Shown here piece by piece: positions 16,142-23,048 of a stretch of 39,219 nucleotides of DNA. Below the pieces are notes generated by a model, which worked only from the letters and a program-made list of their open reading frames with translations, had not been told where the DNA came from and searched no databases. The translations under genes and the position numbers were made by a program. The stretch's first letter is position 1; each line of letters starts with the position of its first letter. This DNA is from Acidobacteriota bacterium (GTDB lineage: Bacteria > Actinomycetota > Acidimicrobiia > Acidimicrobiales > Acidimicrobilacustridaceae): contig JAGWYK010000017.1 in NCBI GenBank assembly GCA_018969405.1, positions 1 to 39,219 of the forward strand, read 5' to 3'.

Positions 16142-16239
16142 CACATCACCTGGTCCCGTCTGCGGTGCCGGCTCCAGCGCCGATCCGCCGACACCGTAGC
16201 CGGTGCCCCTGTGGGATCGGAACCCGCCCCGACACTCGG

Positions 16240-16245
16240 TAGGGT
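16240..16245 (+). promoter_or_regulatory. -10 box of the three-gene phosphatase/DUF3090/kinase-like operon
   Basis: TAGGGT ends 10 nt before the ATG at 16256. No Shine-Dalgarno is present. Confidence 0.35.
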
Positions 16246-16255
16246 GACGACCCGT

Positions 16256-16903
16256 ATGGCTCGCACGCCCGCCCCTCCCCGACCCACGCTCGTGCTGCTC
16301 GTGCGTCATGGCCAGACCCCCACCACCGGCACCACCCTGCCCGGTCGGGCGAAGGGACTGCATCTGGCCGACACCGGCCGGGCCCAGGCCGAGGCCGCCG
16401 CGGCGAGGATCGCCGCCCTGCGCGAGGTCGCGGCGGTCTACGCATCGCCGCTCGAGCGCACCCGCGAGACCGCTCGCCCCATCGCCGCGGCCCGCGGTCT
16501 CAAGGTGCAGATCCATCGGGGCCTGCTCGAATGCGACTTCGGCGACTGGACCGGCGCGTCGCTGAGCTCGTTGCGCAAGCTGCCCGAATGGCGCACCGTG
16601 CAGCGCTACCCCAGTGGCTTCCGGTTCCCCGGGGGCGAGTCGTTCGCCGAGATGCAGACCCGCATGGTCGGTGCCATCGACGAGCTCGTGGCCCGTCACC
16701 CGGGTCAGACCGTCGTGGCCGTGTCGCACGCCGATCCCATCAAGGCGGCGCTGGCCCAGGCCCTGGGCACCCATCTCGATCTGTTCCAGCGCATCGTGGT
16801 GTCACCCTGCTCCATCTCGGCGGTCCTCTACGGCACCGAGGGACCGGCGGTGCTCGCCGCCAACTCCACCGGCGACGACCTCACCCGCCTCGGACTCTCA
16901 TGA
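16256..16903 (+). CDS. Histidine phosphatase family protein (MSMEG_4193-type)
   Basis: 215 residues. The phosphohistidine motif is LVRHGQT (His18), followed by ASPLERTRETA, LLECDFGDWTG (catalytic Glu) and VVAVSHADPIKAAL (second His), the full set for an active histidine-phosphatase-superfamily enzyme. It matches the group named after MSMEG_4193, which I know as one of three uncharacterised proteins that co-occur in Actinobacteria. Its stop overlaps the next ATG (ATGA), and the third gene overlaps the second, so the three are one operon. The substrate is unknown; a phosphorylated product of the kinase-like third protein is an untested possibility. Confidence 0.9.
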   Translation: MARTPAPPRPTLVLLVRHGQTPTTGTTLPGRAKGLHLADTGRAQAEAAAARIAALREVAAVYASPLERTRETARPIAAARGLKVQIHRGLLECDFGDWTGASLSSLRKLPEWRTVQRYPSGFRFPGGESFAEMQTRMVGAIDELVARHPGQTVVAVSHADPIKAALAQALGTHLDLFQRIVVSPCSISAVLYGTEGPAVLAANSTGDDLTRLGLS

Positions 16904-17442
16904 GTGAGTCCTACGACTTCGATCGACCTGATGTCGTCGTGCCCGGGACCCAGGGTCGTCCGGGTCAGCGCACGTTCTTCCTGCAGGCCATCGATCAGGG
17001 CCGCATCTGTTCGTTCAAACTCGAGAAGCAGCAGGTGGCGGCGCTGTGCGAGTACCTCGAGGGGATCCTCACCGAACTCCCCGGGGGCGGCGCCCACCCC
17101 TCGGAGGCCCGCCCCTGCGCCCTCGAGCCGCTCGGTCTGCTCTGGACCGTGGGACGCCTGTCGGTGGCCTACGAGGAGGCCACCGATCGGATCATCATCG
17201 TGGCCGACGAGGTCATCGAGATCGATCCCGAGACGGTCGATCCGGATCTGGACCTCGAGGACCCCGACGCCATCCTCGCCCTCGGACTCGAGCTCTCCAC
17301 CGCCCGCTTCTCGATGAGTCGGACCCAGGTGGCGGCGTTCATCGCCGTGGGCAACGAACTGGTCCGAGCCGGTCGGACGCAGTGCCGCCTGTGCGGTCGG
17401 CCCATCGATCATGAGGGTCATGCGTGTCCGAGGATGAACTGA
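16900..17442 (+). CDS. DUF3090 family protein with C-terminal zinc-ribbon-like motif
   Basis: 180 residues, soluble. The N-terminal part (YDFDRPDVVVPGTQGRPGQR, TFFLQAIDQGRICSFKLEKQ) matches DUF3090, the middle member of the actinobacterial trio. An acidic stretch (DEVIEIDPETVDPDLDLEDP) precedes a C-terminal element with C162, C165, H171, H174 and C176 (CRLCGRPIDHEGHACP), which looks like a metal-binding knuckle. The function is unknown. The start ATG at 16900 overlaps the phosphatase stop, and its last 19 nt are shared with the start of the kinase-like gene. Confidence 0.9.
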   Translation: MSESYDFDRPDVVVPGTQGRPGQRTFFLQAIDQGRICSFKLEKQQVAALCEYLEGILTELPGGGAHPSEARPCALEPLGLLWTVGRLSVAYEEATDRIIIVADEVIEIDPETVDPDLDLEDPDAILALGLELSTARFSMSRTQVAAFIAVGNELVRAGRTQCRLCGRPIDHEGHACPRMN

Positions 17443-18164
17443 CCGCTCCCGGGTCCGGACCAACCGAGGACAGGATCGCCGAGGTCCTCCGGCGGGGCGA
17501 GGTCGAACTGCTCGGCCGCATGCCCTGGAGCTCCAACGCCACGTTCCTCGTGGAGGCGAGCCTCGAGCAGACCGCGGTGCGGGCGATCTACAAGCCCCAC
17601 GCCGGCGAACGCCCACTGTGGGACTTCCCCGACGGCCTCTATCGCCGGGAGATCGCCGCCCATGTGCTCAGCGACCACCTCGGCTGGGACATCGTGCCGC
17701 TGACCATCGAGCGCGACGACCTCGTGCATGGTGTCGGCTCGCTGCAGCGGTTCATCGATGCGGACTTCGAGCAGCACTACTTCACGATGCTCGAGGACGA
17801 GTCCCTCCACCCGCAGTTCATCCGGATGGCGACCTTCGACTTCGTGTGCAACAACACCGATCGCAAAGGTGGTCACTGCCTGCTCGACGCCGACGGACAC
17901 GTGTGGGGGATCGACAACGGGCTGTCGTTCCACGCCGAGTTCAAACTGCGCACGGTCATCTGGGACTTCGGTGGGGAGCCGATCCCCGAGGCGCTGCTCG
18001 AGGATCTGCAGCGCCTCGTCGACGACGGACTTCCGGACGGTCTCTCCCGCCTGCTCGGTGCGTTCGAGCGGGATGCCGTGCTCGTCCGGGCCCGGGCCCT
18101 GCTGCGCTCCGGTGTGCTGCCGGTGGACGACACCGGCCACCGCCATCCCTGGCCGCTGGTCTGA
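17424..18164 (+). CDS. SCO1664-family kinase-like protein (distant PI3/4-kinase fold)
   Basis: 246 residues from a GTG inside the 3' end of the DUF3090 gene. Kinase-like landmarks are a candidate nucleotide-binding Lys57 in RAIYKPHAGE, Glu76 in LYRREIAAHVL, a catalytic-loop-like DFVCNNTDRKGGH (D139, N144, D146, R147), and a metal-binding IDNGLSFH (D164). This Lys...Glu...D-N...D set resembles phosphatidylinositol 3/4-kinases and HipA-like kinases, the distant similarity noted for this family. Nothing is known of its substrate as far as I can say. The set of key residues looks complete, so it is unlikely to be a dead kinase. It ends the operon. Confidence 0.88.
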   Translation: MSEDELTAPGSGPTEDRIAEVLRRGEVELLGRMPWSSNATFLVEASLEQTAVRAIYKPHAGERPLWDFPDGLYRREIAAHVLSDHLGWDIVPLTIERDDLVHGVGSLQRFIDADFEQHYFTMLEDESLHPQFIRMATFDFVCNNTDRKGGHCLLDADGHVWGIDNGLSFHAEFKLRTVIWDFGGEPIPEALLEDLQRLVDDGLPDGLSRLLGAFERDAVLVRARALLRSGVLPVDDTGHRHPWPLV

Positions 18165-18215
18165 CCGGGTCGGCCGGGGACCCCTGCGCCTGACGGAGCC
18201 GCTGGAGCCGGTGGA

Positions 18216-18758
18216 TCAGTCCCGGTCGCCGCCCCGGTCGCCACCCCAGTCGCCGCCGCTCCCGACGATGGGGGTGTTCCCCCAGGTGGCCTTCGCCCCG
18301 CTGTGTCCGATCTGGACGATCCGGACCGCACCGAAGAGCGAGAGGATCACCGCCAGCACGCCGACGATCACCGGCGCACGGCCCTGCAGCGGCAGGGGTG
18401 GCTGCTGACGAGCGGTCCGCTGGCGCACCACGAGATCGACCACCATGACACCGGCGGCGGCCACGAACACCGCGAACCCCGCCACCGTGCCACCATCGGC
18501 CATCTCCACATGGGCGTCGACCGCTTCGGTCCGCCTGACGCTGTTCTGGAGGGCCTCGCCGCTCTCCTTGGCGAGGAAGCAGCCGACGAAGGCCACGAAG
18601 GCCAGCGCCACGACGATCCATCCGATCCGTCGGCGGGCGGCGGCCCAGAAGGCGATGGCGATGGTGCCGACCGCGGCGAGCGGGACGAGGACCACGGCGA
18701 TGTGCACGACGAGTGGATGGCCGGGAAGGCCGAAGAGCGAGTCGAGGAGGGCGAGCAT
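18216..18758 (-). CDS. DUF2231 family membrane protein
   Basis: 180 residues with four predicted membrane helices (about 15-37, 43-62, 90-108, 128-147). The N-terminal motif [20 protein letters not shown] and the late [12 protein letters not shown] are characteristic of DUF2231, a family of small integral membrane proteins of unknown function that in some members includes haem-linked His. His14 and His19 in the first motif and His152 in the second are present. The C-terminus is a Gly/Asp/Arg repeat ([13 protein letters not shown]) encoded by tandem 12-bp units. The start at 18758 has GGAGAT 6 nt upstream. It is monocistronic, separated from etfA by a strong hairpin. Confidence 0.85.
   Translation of the reverse strand: MLALLDSLFGLPGHPLVVHIAVVLVPLAAVGTIAIAFWAAARRRIGWIVVALAFVAFVGCFLAKESGEALQNSVRRTEAVDAHVEMADGGTVAGFAVFVAAAGVMVVDLVVRQRTARQQPPLPLQGRAPVIVGVLAVILSLFGAVRIVQIGHSGAKATWGNTPIVGSGGDWGGDRGGDRD
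18222..18257 (-). repeat. Three 12-bp repeats at the 3' end of the DUF2231 gene
   Basis: CCGGTCGCCGCC, CCGGTCGCCACC and CCAGTCGCCGCC follow one another. In the gene's frame they encode three successive Gly-Gly-Asp-(Arg/Trp) units at the C-terminus. Copy number may vary between strains. Confidence 0.6.
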
Positions 18759-18871
18759 CGGAATCTCCGTTCGAGGCGCGAGTTCTCATCCGGGTTCGGA
18801 CGGACGCGACCTTGACATCATTCCAGAGGGCGCTCCGGCCGCGGAAGTCCATCGGGGCCGGGAACGACGAC

Positions 18872-18893
18872 GGCCCCGGCCGGAGCCGGGGCC
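18872..18893 (-). terminator. Terminator downstream of etfBA
   Basis: GGCCCCGGC and GCCGGGGCC form a perfect 9-bp stem with a 4-nt loop, 22 nt after the etfA stop on the minus strand. GTCGTCGTT follows in place of a full T-run. Confidence 0.7.
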
Positions 18894-18915
18894 TTCGTCA
18901 GGAGTTCCGCGCTGA

Positions 18916-19884
18916 TCAGCGGGTCTTGAGCGCCTCGATGAGCTGCGGGAGGATCTTGTGCACATCGCCGACGATGCCGAGATCGCTCACCGAGAAGATG
19001 GGAGCTTCGGCGTCCTTGTTGATGGCGATGATGTTCTTCGAACCCTTCATGCCCACCATGTGCTGGGTGGCACCCGAGATGCCCGCCGCGATGTACACCG
19101 TGGGCTTCACGACCTTGCCGGTCTGGCCGACCTGGTAGCTGTAGGGGACCCAGCCGGCGTCGACGATGGCACGGGAGGCGCCGGGGGCGGCGGCCAGCAG
19201 CTTGGCGAGGTCCTCGACCATCTCGTAGCTGGCGGCCTCACCGAGACCACGACCGCCGGAGACGACGATGGCGGCCTCGTCGAGCGACGGACCCTCGCGC
19301 TCCTCGACGTGACGGTTCACGATGACGGCCCCACCGCTGCGGCCCGGATCGGGCACGGCGATGGTCTCGACGGCAGCGGGAGCGCCACCGGCGGGCTCGG
19401 CCGCGAAGGACTTCGGACGGACCAGCACCAGATGGGGACCCGCTGCGGTGAAGGTGGTCTTCACGTTGGTGGTGCCGCCGAACACCGGCTCGGTGGTGAC
19501 GAGACGGTCGCCGTCGACCTCGAGGTCGACGTTGTTGGTGATGACGGTGCGGTCGAGCTTGGCCGAGAGACGACCGGCGATGTCACGACCGACGTACGAG
19601 GTGGCGGCGATGATGGCATCGGGCGTGTTGCCCCCGGCCACCAGCGCGGCGATGGCGTTGGCCACCGGGACACCGGGAAGGGCGCCGGCGAGATCGCCGG
19701 TGGTGTACACCTTCGACGCGCCGTACTCGCCCAGCTGGGCGGCCACGGCCTCGGCGTCGCCGCCGGCGTAGACGGCCTCGACCGTGCCGGCGAGTTCGCG
19801 GGCCTTGGTGAGGATCTCCAGCGTGGTGGTTGCGACCTTGCCGTCGGAGGCTTCGGCCAGGACCCAGATCTTCGAGAGTGCCAT
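18916..19884 (-). CDS. etfA: Electron transfer flavoprotein, alpha subunit
   Basis: 322 residues. With EtfB it carries electrons from acyl-CoA dehydrogenases to the membrane ETF-quinone oxidoreductase. N-terminal ETF domain begins [17 protein letters not shown]. The FAD domain (about 190-310) holds [16 protein letters not shown], the signature [35 protein letters not shown] and [15 protein letters not shown] at 19884 (MALSKIW) has GGAGG 8 nt upstream. It lies 11 nt after etfB, the usual etfBA order. The acyl-CoA dehydrogenase at 13099-14349 is a candidate donor. Confidence 0.97.
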   Translation of the reverse strand: MALSKIWVLAEASDGKVATTTLEILTKARELAGTVEAVYAGGDAEAVAAQLGEYGASKVYTTGDLAGALPGVPVANAIAALVAGGNTPDAIIAATSYVGRDIAGRLSAKLDRTVITNNVDLEVDGDRLVTTEPVFGGTTNVKTTFTAAGPHLVLVRPKSFAAEPAGGAPAAVETIAVPDPGRSGGAVIVNRHVEEREGPSLDEAAIVVSGGRGLGEAASYEMVEDLAKLLAAAPGASRAIVDAGWVPYSYQVGQTGKVVKPTVYIAAGISGATQHMVGMKGSKNIIAINKDAEAPIFSVSDLGIVGDVHKILPQLIEALKTR

Positions 19885-19895
19885 GTCAGTTCCTC

Positions 19896-20675
19896 CTACA
19901 GGACCTTGAGATTGTCGAGATACGCAACGATCTTCTCGAACGCCGAACCGTCGTCCTCGATGACCTCGCCGGCCTCGCGGGCGGGAGCCTCCTCGATGGC
20001 GACGATCTCCTGACCGCCGCCGGCCCAGCCGACCTGACCGGTGAGACCGAGATCGGCCACGGTGAGGGTGTCGACGGGCTTGGACTTCGCCGCCATGATC
20101 CCCTTGAACGAGGGGTACCGGGGCTCGACCACACCGGCGGTCACCGACACGAGGGCCGGCATCGGGCACTCGACGTCGTCGTAGCCGGCCTCGGTCTGCC
20201 GCTGCACCTTGAGGGTGGAGCCGCTGATCTCGATCTGCTTGGCGAAGGTGACCGACGGGAGATCGAGCAGACCGGCGATCTGCTCGGGCACCGTGCCGGT
20301 GTAGCCGTCGCTCGACTCGGTGGCGGTGAGCACCAGGTCGGCACCCTCGACGCGCTCGATGGCCTTGGCCAGCACCTTGGCGGTGCCGAGGGCGTCGGTG
20401 CCGGCGAGGGCGTCGTCGCTCACGAGGATCGCCTTGGCGGCGCCCATGGCGAGGGCGGTGCGCAGACCGGACACCTCGCCGTTGGGGGCCATGGAGACGA
20501 GGGTGACCTCGCCGCCGCCGGCCGCCGTCACGAGCTGCAGCGCCATCTCGACACCGTACGAATCGGATTCGTCGAGGATGAGCTTGCCATCGCGCTTGAG
20601 GGTCTTGGTGGTGGGATCCAACGCCCCGGGGTCAGCCGGGTCCGGGATCTGCTTGACACAGACGACAACGTTCAT
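19896..20675 (-). CDS. etfB: Electron transfer flavoprotein, beta subunit
   Basis: 259 residues. Begins MNVVVCVKQIPDPADPGALD, the typical EtfB N-terminus, with the AMP-binding region ALAMGAAKAILVSD, then LTATESSDGYTGTVPEQIAGLL and the EtfB signature region ECPMPALVSVTAGVVEPRYP near the C-terminal third. It forms the heterodimer with EtfA. The ATG at 20675 was chosen for the conserved N-terminus; an upstream in-frame extension is not conserved in character. No strong Shine-Dalgarno. It shares an 84-bp divergent region with the diacylglycerol-kinase-like gene. Confidence 0.97.
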   Translation of the reverse strand: MNVVVCVKQIPDPADPGALDPTTKTLKRDGKLILDESDSYGVEMALQLVTAAGGGEVTLVSMAPNGEVSGLRTALAMGAAKAILVSDDALAGTDALGTAKVLAKAIERVEGADLVLTATESSDGYTGTVPEQIAGLLDLPSVTFAKQIEISGSTLKVQRQTEAGYDDVECPMPALVSVTAGVVEPRYPSFKGIMAAKSKPVDTLTVADLGLTGQVGWAGGGQEIVAIEEAPAREAGEVIEDDGSAFEKIVAYLDNLKVL

Positions 20676-20743
20676 GGCGGGGATTCTTGAGCACGGGACG
20701 CGCTCCCACCAAATCATCGGGTCCGGTCATCCGACCGTTCCGC

Positions 20744-20749
20744 TACCGT
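20744..20749 (+). promoter_or_regulatory. -10 box of the diacylglycerol-kinase-like gene
   Basis: TACCGT ends 10 nt before the GTG start at 20760. No Shine-Dalgarno lies between. Confidence 0.35.
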
Positions 20750-20759
20750 CGGCCGTCCT

Positions 20760-21674
20760 GTGCGACTCATGCTCATCGTCAACCCCTCCGCCTCCTCGGT
20801 GACCGCCCGGGGACGGGTCCTGATCAACCGGGCCCTGTCGGCCGATCACGAGGTGACGCTGTGCCAGACCACCCGACGCGGCCACGCCACCCGGCTCGCC
20901 CAGGGGGCCGCCGACGAGGGCTACGACGCCGTGGTCGTGCTCGGCGGAGACGGCACCCTCAACGAGGCCGCCAACGGGCTCGCCGGTTCGACCACCGCGC
21001 TGGCCACCCTGCCGGGAGGGAGCACCAACGTGTTCGCCCGCACCCTCGGCCTCCCCGACGATCCCCTCGAGGCCACCACGCTGATCCTCGACGCCCTCGC
21101 CGAGCGGTCGATCCGTCGGATCGGTCTCGGCACGGTCAACGGCCGGCACTTCCTGTTCCACGTGGGCATCGGGTTCGACGCCGCCGTCGTCGCCGATGTC
21201 GAGCGTCGCGGCTCGCTCAAACGCTGGGCCAACCATGTCCTGTTCGGATGGTCGGCGTTCATCACCTGGTTCCGGGGCTACGAACGTCGCACTCCTCGGT
21301 TCCGTGTGCAGGTCGACGGCGATCCCCCCGATGACGGGGTGTTCACGGTGTGTCTCAACACCAATCCCTACTCCTACGTGGGGACGCGACCGTTCAACGT
21401 CGACACCTCCGTCGGCCTCGACACGGCACTCAGCGTGGTGACCATGCGATCGCTCGATCTGGTGCCGACGCTCACCCTGGTGGCCTCGGCGCTGGGCACC
21501 GGGGAGGCGCTGCGTCGCAGTCCGAACGTGACCCTGCACCGGGGGGTCGAGCATGTGGTCGTCGAGGGGTTCGGACCCTTCCCCCATCAGGTCGATGGCG
21601 ACTACCTCGGTGAGGTCGACCTTCTCGACATCCGCTTCGCCCCCGAGGCTCTGGCGCTGGTCATCCCCCGCTGA
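20760..21674 (+). CDS. Diacylglycerol kinase family lipid kinase
   Basis: 304 residues. Begins RLMLIVNPSASS, then the nucleotide-binding VVLGGDGTLNEAANGL (62-69 core GGDGTLNE) and LPGGSTNVFARTLGLP, which together define the DAGK/sphingosine-kinase catalytic fold. The later VGIGFDAAVV and GDYLGEVDLLDIRF match the second lobe. Members phosphorylate diacylglycerol or related lipids such as phosphatidylinositol precursors; the substrate is not determined. The start is GTG 20760 (an ATG at 20769 is an alternative). The last 14 nt overlap tail to tail with the glycerophosphodiesterase gene, another lipid-related enzyme. Confidence 0.92.
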   Translation: MRLMLIVNPSASSVTARGRVLINRALSADHEVTLCQTTRRGHATRLAQGAADEGYDAVVVLGGDGTLNEAANGLAGSTTALATLPGGSTNVFARTLGLPDDPLEATTLILDALAERSIRRIGLGTVNGRHFLFHVGIGFDAAVVADVERRGSLKRWANHVLFGWSAFITWFRGYERRTPRFRVQVDGDPPDDGVFTVCLNTNPYSYVGTRPFNVDTSVGLDTALSVVTMRSLDLVPTLTLVASALGTGEALRRSPNVTLHRGVEHVVVEGFGPFPHQVDGDYLGEVDLLDIRFAPEALALVIPR

Positions 21675-22344
21675 GCACCGCCCGACACCGATCGGGCAGG
21701 TTGGTGATGATGGCGTCGACCCCCATGGCGGCGAGCTCGCCGATGCGATCGGGTCGATCGACGGTCCACACGTTCACCATCAGACCCCGTCGATGCGCGG
21801 CGTCCACGAGATCAGCGGTGACGCGGAGGTCCCAGGGATTGATCGCTCCGTGTCCACCGTCGGTGACCCGGTCGAGCAGATCGCCGTCGAGGGGATCCTC
21901 GGTGGTGAGGAAGCCTGTGGGGATCTGCGGGGCGATGGCCCGGGCGGCGTCGATGATCGAACGCTCGAACGAGGTGATGAGGAATCGATCGGTGTCGCCG
22001 CGGTCGACCAGCAGGGCGACGGTGTCGGCCACGAGTGCATCGCGCAGTGCCATGGGTCCATCACCTTTGATCTCGACGTTGACACCCAGGGGACCGCAGG
22101 CGTCGAGGGAGGCACCGAGCAGCGGCACCCACTCGGGGAGTTCGGCGGCGACCAGGTCGTGGAGCGCCCGGCCGTCGGGCAGCACCGGATCGTGGTGCAC
22201 GACGAGGGAACCATCAGCCAGGGCATGGACGTCGAGCTCGACCCAGTCGGCCCCGAGATCCACGGCGGCGGCGAAGGCCGCGATGGTGTTGCCCGGGGGA
22301 TGGAGCGCCGAAGCGCCCCGATGGGCGATGACGAGCGGGGTCAT
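21661..22344 (-). CDS. Glycerophosphodiester phosphodiesterase
   Basis: 227 residues, TIM-barrel GDPD family, hydrolysing deacylated phospholipids to glycerol-3-phosphate and an alcohol. The catalytic and metal-binding set is visible: AHRGAS (H8, R9), PGNTIAAFAAAVDLGADWVE, ELDVHALADGSLVVHHDP (E36, D38, H51), VNVEIKGDG, and VNVWTVDRPDRIGELAAMGVDAIITN at the C-terminus. No signal peptide, so it is likely cytoplasmic. ATG 22344 has TAGCCT 8 nt upstream. Its 3' end overlaps the convergent lipid kinase by 14 bp. Confidence 0.94.
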   Translation of the reverse strand: MTPLVIAHRGASALHPPGNTIAAFAAAVDLGADWVELDVHALADGSLVVHHDPVLPDGRALHDLVAAELPEWVPLLGASLDACGPLGVNVEIKGDGPMALRDALVADTVALLVDRGDTDRFLITSFERSIIDAARAIAPQIPTGFLTTEDPLDGDLLDRVTDGGHGAINPWDLRVTADLVDAAHRRGLMVNVWTVDRPDRIGELAAMGVDAIITNLPDRCRAVLSGG

Positions 22345-22352
22345 GGTCGGCG

Positions 22353-22358
22353 AGGCTA
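22353..22358 (-). promoter_or_regulatory. -10 box of the glycerophosphodiesterase gene
   Basis: TAGCCT on the minus strand is followed by 8 nt and then the ATG at 22344. It is the same hexamer as at hom. Confidence 0.4.
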
Positions 22359-22407
22359 CGGGATGGCTCCTGCAGGCTCGTGCCCCTCATCGCACCACAG
22401 GCCCTGC

Positions 22408-22425
22408 CGGGGATCCTGATCCCCG
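22408..22425. promoter_or_regulatory. 18-bp dyad in the GDPD-whiB intergenic region
   Basis: CGGGGATCCTGATCCCCG forms 7-bp arms around CCTG. The core GGATCCTGATCC (22411-22422) recurs exactly at 31975-31986, inside the inverted repeat before the SufR-like gene. An operator is possible; a hairpin role is less likely since it lies between divergent genes. Confidence 0.3.
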
Positions 22426-22434
22426 ATCCAGCCA

Positions 22435-22450
22435 TGTGACTTCTGTCACT
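22435..22450 (+). promoter_or_regulatory. CRP-like binding site upstream of whiB
   Basis: TGTGACTTCTGTCACT matches TGTGA-N6-TCACA at 9 of 10 fixed positions. It lies about 215 nt before the whiB start, within the 319-bp gene-free region 22345-22663. M. tuberculosis whiB1 is known to be controlled by the CRP-family protein Rv3676, and this whiB has the same neighbour, so the match fits that precedent. Confidence 0.45.
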
Positions 22451-22466
22451 TTGAGGCTCCGGAGGG

Positions 22467-22479
22467 CAAGGGGCCCTTG
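22467..22479. promoter_or_regulatory. 13-bp palindrome CAAGGGGCCCTTG
   Basis: Perfect 6-bp arms around one base, between the CRP-like site and the candidate whiB promoter. Possible operator; no family assigned. Confidence 0.25.
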
Positions 22480-22518
22480 GCCTCTCCCCTGCCGATGGGA
22501 GCCGATGGCGAGAGACCC

Positions 22519-22547
22519 TTGCCACGGGGGACCCCCGTCGGTACCGT
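22519..22547 (+). promoter_or_regulatory. Candidate sigma-A-type promoter of whiB
   Basis: TTGCCA (22519-22524), a 17-bp spacer and TACCGT (22542-22547) make the best -35/-10 pair I see in the window. Predicted start near 22554 gives a leader of about 110 nt before the whiB GTG. Confidence 0.5.
22524..22538. promoter_or_regulatory. Palindrome ACGGGGGACCCCCGT inside the whiB promoter spacer
   Basis: Seven-base arms around a central A occupy the space between the -35 and -10 boxes, where a bound protein would block or remodel RNA polymerase access. The half ACCCCCGT recurs at 22625-22632 in the leader. Confidence 0.4.
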
Positions 22548-22663
22548 TTCCCTTCCCAGCCACACGGGACGTCGCACCCGATCAGTGCGATCTTCGGTGG
22601 CATGCGAAACCCTCCGCACCGGGAACCCCCGTCCTCGATGCGGACCGAATCTTTGGAGGAACC

Positions 22664-22960
22664 GTGGCCCTCACCACGTCCAGTGCCCTGACCCTGTCCA
22701 GTGCCCCCGCCGACTGGCGCGCCACCTCGGCCTGTCGCGACACCGACCCCGATCTGTTCTTCCCGATCGGCACCACCGGCCCGGCCATCGAGCAGATCGA
22801 CGCCGCCAAGGCCGTCTGCGACACCTGTGATGTGAAGGCCCCATGCCTCGACTTCGCGCTCACCACCAATCAGGACTCCGGCATCTGGGGAGGCACCTCG
22901 GAGGAGGAGCGCCGCAAGCTGCGTCGTCAGTGGCTCGCCGCCCGCCGCCGCGCCTCCTGA
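22664..22960 (+). CDS. whiB1: WhiB-family Fe-S transcription factor, WhiB1-like by context
   Basis: 98 residues. The four cluster cysteines are C24, C52, C55 and C61 (C-X27-C-X2-C-X5-C: SACRDTDPDLFFP, VCDTCDVKAPC). The turn GIWGGTSEEERRKLRRQ and a basic tail (LAARRRAS) follow, as in all WhiB proteins. The [4Fe-4S] cluster binds sigma-A and senses NO or O2 in characterised members. The start is GTG 22664 with GGAGGA ending 3 nt upstream, a tight spacing. The gene converges on pdtaS across a strong terminator, as M. tuberculosis whiB1 (Rv3219) does with pdtaS (Rv3220c), which is why I use the WhiB1 name. A 319-bp gene-free region upstream holds several dyads. Confidence 0.9.
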   Translation: MALTTSSALTLSSAPADWRATSACRDTDPDLFFPIGTTGPAIEQIDAAKAVCDTCDVKAPCLDFALTTNQDSGIWGGTSEEERRKLRRQWLAARRRAS

Positions 22961-23005
22961 ACCACAGGACGATCACCAGCGGGCCGAACGGTCCGCAGGA
23001 ACCCT

Positions 23006-23031
23006 GACGACCTCCCCGACGGGAGGTCGTC
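23006..23031. terminator. Bidirectional terminator between whiB and pdtaS
   Basis: GACGACCTCCC and GGGAGGTCGTC form a perfect 11-bp stem with a CGAC loop, 45 nt after the whiB stop and 17 nt from the pdtaS stop. It is one of the two longest hairpin stems found in the window. No T-run. Confidence 0.75.
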
Positions 23032-23048
23032 CCGCGTGGGGAACCGGT

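Noticed and set aside
18167-18183. GGGTC-N7-GACCC as terminator after the kinase-like gene
   Set aside because: Only a 5-bp stem with a 7-nt loop and no T-run; too weak to claim.
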